This document shows positions 1 through 6,330 of a stretch of 6,767 nt of DNA, piece after piece. Every line of letters begins with the position of its first letter. The first letter of the stretch is position 1. This DNA comes from an uncultured beta proteobacterium (lineage in GTDB: Bacteria; Pseudomonadota; Gammaproteobacteria; Burkholderiales; Burkholderiaceae_C): contig CAISIP010000256.1 of NCBI GenBank assembly GCA_903885415.1, positions 1 through 6,767 of the forward strand, given 5' to 3'. Under the pieces are notes generated by a model. The model ran no database searches. It was not told the origin of the DNA and worked only from the letters and a program-made list of their open reading frames with translations. Both the position numbers and the translations under genes were made by a program.

Positions 1-1
1 C

Positions 2-79
2 TGGTCCAACCCGGCAACGCCGGTGGTGGCGCCGGTCCAGCCCCTAGGCGCCCAGGTGGCCTTGGCGCTGCGCTCCTGA
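2..79 (+). CDS. Possible 3' end of an unidentified upstream gene (partial)
   Basis: The frame starting at base 2 stays open for 25 codons from the left edge and ends at a TGA at 77-79. About 23 of the 25 codons end in G or C, as in the clear genes here. Of the two other frames on this strand, one hits a TAG at 43-45 and the other has much weaker G/C preference at third positions. The peptide is short and hydrophobic and ends in VALALRS. I do not recognise a family. It could equally be non-coding GC-rich DNA. If real, the gene ends 47 bases before glyA on the same strand. Confidence 0.35.
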   Translation, partial: WSNPATPVVAPVQPLGAQVALALRS

Positions 80-126
80 AACCGCCAACCGCATCAAAAC
101 CCACCCTTAACCCCGGGCCCCGCACC

Positions 127-1371
127 ATGTATGACCGATCCAAGCTAGTCGCGCAGACCGACCCTGAACTATGGGCCGCCATCACGGCCGAAAATGCCCG
201 CCAGGAACAGCACATCGAATTAATAGCCAGCGAGAACTATGCGTCGCCGGCTGTGATGGCGGCGCAGGGTTCGCAACTGACGAACAAGTATGCCGAGGGC
301 TACCCGGGCAAGCGCTATTACGGCGGCTGCGAGAATGTCGACGTCGCCGAGCAACTCGCCCTCGACCGGGTGAAGCAGCTGTTTGGGGCCGATGCCGCCA
401 ATGTGCAGCCGCATTGCGGGGCTTCGGCCAACGAGGCGGTCTTTCTCGCCTTTTTGAAGCCCGGCGACACCATCATGGGAATGAGCCTGGCAGAGGGGGG
501 GCACCTGACGCACGGCATGGCGCTGAACATGAGCGGAAAGTGGTTTAAGGTCGTGAGCTACGGCCTGAATGCCCGGGAAGAAATCGACTACGAGGCGATG
601 GAGCACAAAGCCCACGAGACCCGGCCCAAGCTGATCATCGCCGGCGCCTCGGCCTACTCACTGGCGATCGACTTCGCCCGTTTCGCTAAAGTGGCGCGCG
701 ATGTCGGCGCCATCTTCATGGTCGACATGGCGCACTATGCCGGCCTGATCGCGGCGGGCCTGTACCCGAACCCGGTGCCGCACGCCGACGTCGTCACTTC
801 AACTACCCACAAGAGCCTGCGCGGTCCGCGCGGCGGCATCATTCTGATGAAGGCGGCGCACGAGAAGGCGATCAACAGCGCCATTTTCCCGGGCCTGCAA
901 GGCGGACCGCTGATGCATGTGATTGCCGCCAAGGCCGTCGCCTTCAAGGAGGCCCTGGACCCCGGCTTCAAGTCCTACCAGCTGCAGGTGCTGCGCAACG
1001 CCGACGTCATCGCGCGCAGGCTCACCGAGCGCGGCCTGCGCATCGTGAGCGGGCGCACCGAAAGCCACCTGATGCTGGTCGACCTGCGGGCCAAGGGAAT
1101 CACCGGTAAGGAAGCCGAAAGCGTGCTGGGCAGCGCCCACATGACGATCAACAAGAATGCGATCCCGAACGACCCCGAAAAGCCGATGGTGACCAGCGGC
1201 GTTCGTATCGGAACACCGGCGATGACGACGCGCGGTTTCAAGGACGAGGAGGCGCGCGCCACGGCCGAGTTGATCGCCGACGTGCTCGACAACCCGCGCG
1301 ACCCCGCCAACCTGGAAACGGTTCGGGCCAAGGTGATTGCGCTGACCAGCCGCTTTCCGGTCTACCGCTGA
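127..1371 (+). CDS. glyA: Serine hydroxymethyltransferase (GlyA), complete
   Basis: This cytosolic PLP enzyme interconverts serine plus tetrahydrofolate with glycine plus 5,10-methylene-tetrahydrofolate. It is the main one-carbon source for dTMP, purine and methionine synthesis. The 414-residue length is typical of bacterial SHMT, and landmarks fall at the E. coli numbers: Ser35, Tyr55, Glu57, Tyr65, Asp200, His203 and the PLP-binding Lys229 inside STTHKSLRGPRGG. The substrate-carboxylate arginine is Arg360 in GVRIGTPAMTTRG. The N-terminal MYDRSKL matches what I recall for betaproteobacterial SHMT and supports the ATG at 127, although no clear Shine-Dalgarno sequence precedes it. The phosphate-binding loop reads PHCGASAN, with Cys97 and Ala99 where E. 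coli has Ser97 and Ser99; I think this is common in related bacteria. nrdR follows after 59 bases on the same strand, probably in the same transcript. No promoter could be recognised in the 126 bases upstream. Identity is secure. Confidence 0.98.
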   Translation: MYDRSKLVAQTDPELWAAITAENARQEQHIELIASENYASPAVMAAQGSQLTNKYAEGYPGKRYYGGCENVDVAEQLALDRVKQLFGADAANVQPHCGASANEAVFLAFLKPGDTIMGMSLAEGGHLTHGMALNMSGKWFKVVSYGLNAREEIDYEAMEHKAHETRPKLIIAGASAYSLAIDFARFAKVARDVGAIFMVDMAHYAGLIAAGLYPNPVPHADVVTSTTHKSLRGPRGGIILMKAAHEKAINSAIFPGLQGGPLMHVIAAKAVAFKEALDPGFKSYQLQVLRNADVIARRLTERGLRIVSGRTESHLMLVDLRAKGITGKEAESVLGSAHMTINKNAIPNDPEKPMVTSGVRIGTPAMTTRGFKDEEARATAELIADVLDNPRDPANLETVRAKVIALTSRFPVYR

Positions 1372-1416
1372 GCGATGGCCGTGGCGGCGCAACCCCCTGA
1401 CAGCGCCATGCGCGCC

Positions 1417-1420
1417 GGAG
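1417..1420 (+). promoter_or_regulatory. Ribosome binding site of nrdR
   Basis: A GGAG lies 10 bases before the GTG at 1431. This is a slightly long but acceptable spacing and supports GTG initiation. The nearby upstream ATG codons at 1375 and 1408 are out of frame with nrdR. Confidence 0.5.
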
Positions 1421-1430
1421 CCAGCGCGCC

Positions 1431-1880
1431 GTGAAATGCCCTTTTTGCGGCCATTCTGAAACGCCGGTGACGGAAACCCGGATGGCCGAGGACGGGGACT
1501 TTATCCGCAGGCGACGCCAGTGTGCCGCCTGCGAAAAGCGCTTCACCACCTACGAGCGGCCCGACCTGAACTTTCCGGCCATCGTCAAGAAGGACGGCAG
1601 GCGCATCGAGTTCGAACACGCCAAATTGCTCGCCTCGATGAATCTGGCGTTGCGCAAACGCCCGGTCAGCACCGAGCAGGTCGACAGTGCCATCGAGCGC
1701 ATCGAGGAAAAGCTGCTCAACCTGGGCCTGCGCGAGGTGCTATCGACGCGCATTGGCGAACTGGTGATGCGCGAACTGAAGAAGCTCGATAAGGTCGCGT
1801 ATGTGCGCTTTGCCAGTGTCTACCGCAGCTTCGAGGACATCGACGAATTCAAGACGCTGGTGGACGAGGTCCGGCGCTGA
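1431..1880 (+). CDS. nrdR: Transcriptional repressor NrdR, complete, GTG start
   Basis: NrdR is a nucleotide-sensing repressor that binds NrdR boxes upstream of ribonucleotide reductase operons and lowers dNTP synthesis when ATP/dATP levels are adequate. The 149-residue product has the standard two-part layout. Residues 1-44 form a zinc ribbon with Cys3, Cys6, Cys31 and Cys34, followed by the typical RFTTYER stretch. Residues of about 49-139 form the ATP-cone domain, beginning PAIVKKDGRRIEF and ending near YRSFEDIDEF. The family nearly always starts M-x-C-P-F-C, so the GTG at 1431 is the right start. The gene lies 59 bases after glyA on the same strand and is likely cotranscribed with it, although a local promoter cannot be excluded. 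It ends 19 bases from the convergent monooxygenase gene. Its target nrd genes are not in this window, and I saw no NrdR box here. Confidence 0.97.
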   Translation: MKCPFCGHSETPVTETRMAEDGDFIRRRRQCAACEKRFTTYERPDLNFPAIVKKDGRRIEFEHAKLLASMNLALRKRPVSTEQVDSAIERIEEKLLNLGLREVLSTRIGELVMRELKKLDKVAYVRFASVYRSFEDIDEFKTLVDEVRR

Positions 1881-1881
1881 C

Positions 1882-1899
1882 CGCAGCGCTGCGCGCGCT
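1882..1899. terminator. GC-rich palindrome between convergent genes, possible weak terminator
   Basis: The 19 bases between the nrdR and monooxygenase stop codons contain a perfect 12-base palindrome at 1882-1893 (CGCAGCGCTGCG). It overlaps an alternative hairpin at 1885-1899 with a 5-base stem (AGCGC/GCGCT) and a 5-base loop. On the + strand the second hairpin runs directly into only three T. This is too few for a classic intrinsic terminator, so a bidirectional terminator is only a possibility. In DNA this rich in G and C, short palindromes also arise by chance. Confidence 0.3.
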
Positions 1900-3078
1900 T
1901 TAGCCCCGGTACAGCCAGGGCAGGTCGAGCAGGCGATCCCCCAGAAGCCGCATGGCGGCGTCGCGTGCCGCGCGCAACGCCCCCTGCGCGTGGAAGATGC
2001 TGCCGTTGCGGATCGACCTTAGCTGCACCCGGCGGTTGCGCTGCCAGCGCTGCTCGGCGAAACATCCAAGCGCCTCGGCGAGCCTGAACTCGGGTTGCGA
2101 CAGCAGCCTGCCAAGCTGCTGCGCGTCTTCGATCGCCATTCCCGCACCCTGCGCCAGGTAGGGGCGCATCGGGTGGGCCGCGTCGCCCACCAGGACCACC
2201 CGTCCTTGGGCGTGCTGATGGGGACCCTGCATCGGCAACCGGTCGCACAGGATCCAGCGGCGCCAGTGCGCGAGTGATGCCACCAGGTCACGCAGCGTCG
2301 GACAGGTCTGCTCCAGCGCGGCGTACAGTGCTCCGGCTGCGGTGCCCTGGTCCCAGTCGTCTTCGGCCGGCGCGCGTGCCGACTCGCCCTGCACGACGGC
2401 GACCACATTGAGCCATTCTCCGCCCCGCACCGGGTAATGCACCAAGTGCAAACGCGGCGCAAGCCATACGGTGATCTGCTGGCTGCGCAGCGCCGCCGGC
2501 AGGTGTGCCTGTTCGACCATCGCGCGGTACGCAACATGACCGATGACGCGCGGTGCACCATCGGCCAGCAGCCATGCCCGCACGCCGCTGCGCAGGCCAT
2601 CGGCCCCCACCAGCAAGTCGCCGTCAATCGTCCCCTCGCCCGGCACCCGCACCCGCACCCGATGCGCATCCTGCTCGAAACCTGCCGCTTCGGAACCGGT
2701 TTGAAGCTGAACGCCCGGGTGCATCGCCGCGCCGCCGCGCAGCATGGCGTGCAGGTCGGCGCGGTGGATGGTCGCGTAGGGCGCACCATAGCGCTGCACG
2801 GCGGCCGGTCCCAGCGCGATGGCGCCCAGTTCGCGGCCGGAGATGGCGTCGCGTACCACCAACCGCGACGGAAAAGCGGCTGCGGCGCGCAAAGCTTGGT
2901 CCATGCCCCATGCCTGCAGCACACGGGTGACGTTGGGCCCGATCTGAATTCCGGCGCCGACTTCGCTGAATTCGGCGCTGCGCTCGAACAGCCGCACCTG
3001 CCAGCCGGCATGGGCACAGGCCAGCGCGGCCGCCATGCCGCCAATGCCCCCGCCCGCGATCAACGCCCGGCGTGTCAT
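1900..3078 (-). CDS. FAD-dependent monooxygenase, group A (salicylate / 3-hydroxybenzoate hydroxylase-like)
   Basis: This is a predicted single-component flavoprotein hydroxylase that uses NAD(P)H and O2. With the start at 3078 it has 392 residues, the usual size. The Rossmann dinucleotide motif is at residues 9-14 (GGGIGG) with Glu32 at the end of the second strand. The DG motif spans about 152-167 (VGADGLRSGVR), and the FAD-ribityl GD motif about 298-319 (GDAAHPMRPYLAQGAGMAIEDA). A YR pair at 184-185 and the YPVRGGEWLN stretch at 215-224 resemble the salicylate-hydroxylase-like subgroup. No transmembrane segment is evident. A longer frame opens upstream inside parC, but ATG 3078 places the FAD motif at the normal distance from the N-terminus. 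The start is 7 bases after the parC stop without a clear Shine-Dalgarno, which suggests translational coupling. The substrate is unknown: salicylate, another hydroxybenzoate or a ubiquinone precursor are all possible, and the window has no aromatic-degradation neighbours. Confidence 0.88.
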   Translation of the reverse strand: MTRRALIAGGGIGGMAAALACAHAGWQVRLFERSAEFSEVGAGIQIGPNVTRVLQAWGMDQALRAAAAFPSRLVVRDAISGRELGAIALGPAAVQRYGAPYATIHRADLHAMLRGGAAMHPGVQLQTGSEAAGFEQDAHRVRVRVPGEGTIDGDLLVGADGLRSGVRAWLLADGAPRVIGHVAYRAMVEQAHLPAALRSQQITVWLAPRLHLVHYPVRGGEWLNVVAVVQGESARAPAEDDWDQGTAAGALYAALEQTCPTLRDLVASLAHWRRWILCDRLPMQGPHQHAQGRVVLVGDAAHPMRPYLAQGAGMAIEDAQQLGRLLSQPEFRLAEALGCFAEQRWQRNRRVQLRSIRNGSIFHAQGALRAARDAAMRLLGDRLLDLPWLYRG

Positions 3079-3085
3079 GCGGGTA

Positions 3086-5443
3086 CTACAGGACGCGCAC
3101 CACGCCCGTTGGCTTGAAGCCCAGATCGGCCGCCTTGCCCTTGCGGCCACGCGGCGCGAGCGCGTTGTTCAGGCTGCGGATCTCCAGCGTCTCCTCCCGC
3201 AGCTTGCCACCACGACCGATGCCCTCAATGCGCACGCTGCGGTTGTAGGCAGCGGCTCCGGCCAGGCTATCCTTGGGCTCGAGGTCGATCAGCTTCAGGC
3301 CACGGCCACCGGTCGCCATGGTGTTGATCTGGTCGATGCTGAAGCTCAGGATCCGCCCGCCGGCCGACGCGCAGGCAACGTGGGTCGCCGCCACGCTCGG
3401 CAATGAGCCCGATCCGCCCGCCACCGGCGATGGACGTGTGAGCGTCTCGGCTTCGTGGCAGGTCACGAAAGCCTTGCCGCCCTTGAAGCGAGAACCCATA
3501 TTTTCCACGGTGGCAATGAACCCGTAACCGCCTGAACTGCTCAGCAGCAGGCTGGCGCTGGCGGGGCCGGCAAAGTAGTGCGCCAGCTGGGTTCCGGGTT
3601 CGAGCTCGATCAGCGTGGTCACCGGCTGGCCGTCGCCACGCGCGCCGGGCAGCAGCGCAACCGGAACCGAATAGACCCGTCCCTTATTGCCAAACACCAG
3701 CAGCGTGTCGACCGATCGGCACTCGAAAGTTCCGCGCAAGGCGTCGCCCGACTTGAACGCGAAGCTGGCCGGATCGTGCCCGTGGCCTGCACGCGCACGC
3801 ACCCAGCCGCCTTCGCTGACGACCACGGTCACCGGTTCGTCGACCACCCGGACCTCGAGCACAGAGCGCTTCTCGGGCTGGATCAGCGTGCGCCGGGCGT
3901 CGCCAAACAGCTTGGCATCGGCCTCAATTTCACGCACCATCAGGCGCCGCAGCACCGTCGGGCTGCCTAGGATTTCTTCCAGCTTCTTCTGCTCCTCGCG
4001 CAGCGCCTTGAGCTCCTGCTCGATCTTGATCGCTTCCAGCCGGGCGAGCTGGCGCAGGCGAATTTCGAGTATGTCCTCGGCCTGCCGATCCGACAGCGCA
4101 AAGCGCGCCATCAGCGCCTGTCGCGGCTCGTCGGACTGGCGAATGATGGCAATCACCTCGTCAATGTTGAGCAGCACCAGTTGGCGGCCTTCGAGGATAT
4201 GGACCCGGTCCAGCAGCTTTTGCAGCCGGTGCTTCGATCGGCGCTCGATCGTCTGCTGGCGAAACACGATCCATTCGACGAGCATCTGGCGCAGCGACTT
4301 CTGCGTGGGTCGGCCGTCGATACCGACCATCGTCAGGTTCACCGGAGCCGAAGTCTCCAAGCTGGTGTGCGCCAGCAGCGTGGTGATCAGCTCCTGCTGC
4401 CCGATGCGGCTGGTCTTGGGCTCGAATACCAGCCGCACCGCAGCATCCTTCGAAGACTCATCGCGCACCAGGTCCAGCACCGACAGGACGCTGGCCTTGA
4501 GCTGTGTCTGTTCCTGCGTCAAGGCCTTTTTCCCGAGCCGCACGCGGGGGTTGGTCAGCTCCTCGATTTCCTCCAGCACCCTTTGGTTGCTCACATTGGG
4601 CGGCAGCTCGGTCACCACCAACTGCCACTGGCCGCGCGCCAAGTCTTCGATCTTCCAGCGCGCGCGCAGCTTGAGCGAGCCGCGTCCGCTACGAAAGGCA
4701 TCGGCGATTTCCTGCGCGCTGCTGATGAGCTGCGCGCCGCCGGGGTAGTCGGGGCCGGGCACCAGCGCGAACAGTGCGGCGTCAGCGAGCGCCGGGTCGC
4801 GGATCAGCGCGACACAGGCGCTGGCGATCTCGCGCAGGTTATGGCTGGGGATTTCAGTCGCCAGCCCGACCGCGATACCGCTGGCGCCGTTGAGCAGCAC
4901 AAAAGGCAGCCGCGCCGGCAACCGCGAAGGCTCTTCGGTCGAGCCGTCGTAGTTGGGGCCAAAGTCCACCGTCCCCTCGTCGATTTCGTCGAGCAACAGG
5001 CTGGTGATCCGCGCGAGCCGGGACTCGGTGTAGCGCATCGCCGCGGCGCCGTCGCCATCGCGGCTGCCGAAATTACCTTGTCCGTCAATCAGCGGATAGC
5101 GCTGCGAGAAGTCCTGCGCCATGCGCACCAGCGCGTCGTAGGCGGCTTGGTCGCCATGCGGATGGAAGCGGCCCAGCACATCGCCGACCACGCGCGCCGA
5201 CTTGACGGGCTTGGCGCCTGTGCTGCCATTGGCGCCGCCAAAGCCCAGCCCCATGCGCGACATGGCGTACAGGATGCGCCGCTGCACCGGCTTTTGACCG
5301 TCGCAGACATCGGGCAGTGCGCGTCCCTTGACGACGCTGAGCGCGTACTCGAGGTAGGCGCGCTGCGCGTAGCTGGCAAGGTTGGGGTTGTCGGCGTCGT
5401 CCGGCATTGGCGCCGTAAGACCCACGGTCGATGGCTCGCTCAT
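3086..5443 (-). CDS. parC: DNA topoisomerase IV subunit A (ParC), complete
   Basis: ParC is the DNA-cleaving subunit of the ParC2ParE2 topoisomerase that separates linked daughter chromosomes. The product has 785 residues. The breakage-reunion part covers about 22-525: DGQKPVQRRILYAM at 48-61, HPHGD at 94-98, the catalytic pair Arg137-Tyr138 in AMRYTESRL, and Ile190 in NGASGIAVG, matching the DNA-wedging isoleucine. Helical, charged segments near 396-420 and 454-491 fit the coiled-coil gate. Residues of about 526-785 are a beta-pinwheel C-terminal domain. It lacks the GyrA box QRRGGKG, which with the nearby parE argues for ParC rather than GyrA. The E. coli quinolone-contact residues Ser80 and Glu84 correspond to Gln99 and Asp103. 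The ATG overlaps the transglycosylase stop (ATGA, 5440-5443) and has no strong Shine-Dalgarno, so coupled translation is likely. Identity is secure. Confidence 0.97.
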   Translation of the reverse strand: MSEPSTVGLTAPMPDDADNPNLASYAQRAYLEYALSVVKGRALPDVCDGQKPVQRRILYAMSRMGLGFGGANGSTGAKPVKSARVVGDVLGRFHPHGDQAAYDALVRMAQDFSQRYPLIDGQGNFGSRDGDGAAAMRYTESRLARITSLLLDEIDEGTVDFGPNYDGSTEEPSRLPARLPFVLLNGASGIAVGLATEIPSHNLREIASACVALIRDPALADAALFALVPGPDYPGGAQLISSAQEIADAFRSGRGSLKLRARWKIEDLARGQWQLVVTELPPNVSNQRVLEEIEELTNPRVRLGKKALTQEQTQLKASVLSVLDLVRDESSKDAAVRLVFEPKTSRIGQQELITTLLAHTSLETSAPVNLTMVGIDGRPTQKSLRQMLVEWIVFRQQTIERRSKHRLQKLLDRVHILEGRQLVLLNIDEVIAIIRQSDEPRQALMARFALSDRQAEDILEIRLRQLARLEAIKIEQELKALREEQKKLEEILGSPTVLRRLMVREIEADAKLFGDARRTLIQPEKRSVLEVRVVDEPVTVVVSEGGWVRARAGHGHDPASFAFKSGDALRGTFECRSVDTLLVFGNKGRVYSVPVALLPGARGDGQPVTTLIELEPGTQLAHYFAGPASASLLLSSSGGYGFIATVENMGSRFKGGKAFVTCHEAETLTRPSPVAGGSGSLPSVAATHVACASAGGRILSFSIDQINTMATGGRGLKLIDLEPKDSLAGAAAYNRSVRIEGIGRGGKLREETLEIRSLNNALAPRGRKGKAADLGFKPTGVVRVL

Positions 5444-6330
5444 CTTGACGGTCCGGTGTCTGACTTTGGAAATGGCTCGAAGCCGGTGGTGTGAATGCCG
5501 GGAACCATGTTGCCGCGGCTGAACGCGCCGCCGCGGATCACCGGCGGCACCTTGGCAAGCGGCTCGGGCGGCGGCACCGGCAGCTCGGCCACCCGTGGCA
5601 GCACCGGCGCCTTGAGCGCCGTGTACAACTCCAGGATGGCACGCACGTAATTCTGGGTTTCCTTGAAATTCGGAATCCGGTTGCCGGCACGCTGCACCGC
5701 GCCCTCGCCCGCGTTGTAGGCTGCAAGGGCGAGTTCGATCTGGCCTGGAAACATATTGATCAGGTCGCGCAGGTAACGCGTTCCGGTGCGAATATTCAGG
5801 CGTGGCTCGGTCAGCCTCCTCTGCAGCCCGGCGTGGGCCTCGTCGTCGACACCGTAGCGGCGCGCGGTCGCTGGCATGATCTGCATCAGTCCGATCGCGC
5901 CCTTGGGCGAAACCGCCCCAGCGTCAAAACCCGACTCGGTCGCGATCAGAGCCTGCAGCAGTTCGAACTCGATGTTCTGCGAACTCGCCGCCTCGCGCAT
6001 ATGCTCCTTGACCAACCTGAAGCTGGGCGACAGTTCAAAGAATGCGACAAGCCGGCTGGGCCGGCCTGGTGCCGCGACGGGGTCCACAACCGCGGCAGGG
6101 CTATCCGAAGCAGAAGCCGGGCGCGCAGGGGCCGGGACCGTGGCGGCACCGCGCAAGAACAGCTCGTAGCGTTCGTCGACACGCTCGGCAGAAAAATGTG
6201 CAACCCCCTTGTCATCGACATAGCCATACACATCCGCCCGCGCTGGCACCGCCAGTCCGAACAGCATGCCGACCAGCCAACCGCAGCGAAGCAGCCGCGC
6301 CAACCATCGCCTTGCCAGAATCGAAGTCAC
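5440..6330 (-). CDS. Exported lytic transglycosylase, SLT domain with N-terminal DUF4124
   Basis: This predicted periplasmic enzyme cleaves the MurNAc-GlcNAc bond of peptidoglycan to give 1,6-anhydro ends. The 296-residue product begins with a Sec-type signal peptide: arginines at 7, 8, 12 and 15, a hydrophobic core at about 17-28, and probable cleavage after Ala-Arg-Ala (30-32). A short DUF4124-like module follows (about 33-61, VYGYVDDKGVAHFSAE), then an Ala/Pro-rich linker (62-92). The SLT domain covers about 110-240. Glu132 in ATESGFD is the likely catalytic acid, followed by GAIGLMQIMPATA (144-156) and ALAAYNAGEGAV (201-212). A Pro-rich tail closes the protein. Cys16 lies before the hydrophobic core and has no lipobox, so it is probably not a lipoprotein. 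The start is GTG with a good ribosome site. The gene overlaps both parE and parC by 4 bases. Which transglycosylase subfamily it belongs to, and whether it aids division, is unknown. Confidence 0.93.
   Translation of the reverse strand: MTSILARRWLARLLRCGWLVGMLFGLAVPARADVYGYVDDKGVAHFSAERVDERYELFLRGAATVPAPARPASASDSPAAVVDPVAAPGRPSRLVAFFELSPSFRLVKEHMREAASSQNIEFELLQALIATESGFDAGAVSPKGAIGLMQIMPATARRYGVDDEAHAGLQRRLTEPRLNIRTGTRYLRDLINMFPGQIELALAAYNAGEGAVQRAGNRIPNFKETQNYVRAILELYTALKAPVLPRVAELPVPPPEPLAKVPPVIRGGAFSRGNMVPGIHTTGFEPFPKSDTGPSR

Noticed and set aside
799..1392. A 197-codon open frame on the - strand opposite glyA
   Set aside because: It is the complement of the conserved SHMT C-terminal half and has no plausible start signals or recognisable motif.
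2644..2661. Three tandem copies of the hexamer CACCCG
   Set aside because: They encode an alternating Arg-Val beta strand of the monooxygenase on the - strand. This is too short to suggest a functional DNA repeat.
3079..3150. A 24-codon N-terminal extension of the monooxygenase, starting at 3150
   Set aside because: The extension overlaps the parC 3' end, is Arg/Ala/Trp-rich, and would push the FAD motif abnormally far from the N-terminus. ATG 3078 fits the family.
3687..4748. A 353-codon Ser/Arg-rich open frame on the + strand within parC
   Set aside because: The very high Ser, Arg and Thr content is typical of reading the complement of a helical GC-rich gene, and no domain is visible.
4181..5494. 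A 437-codon open frame on the + strand, antisense to most of parC
   Set aside because: It is the complement of an unmistakable parC. Long antisense frames are expected in GC-rich coding DNA. Its product is rich in Arg, Gln, His and Ala and shows no recognisable domain.
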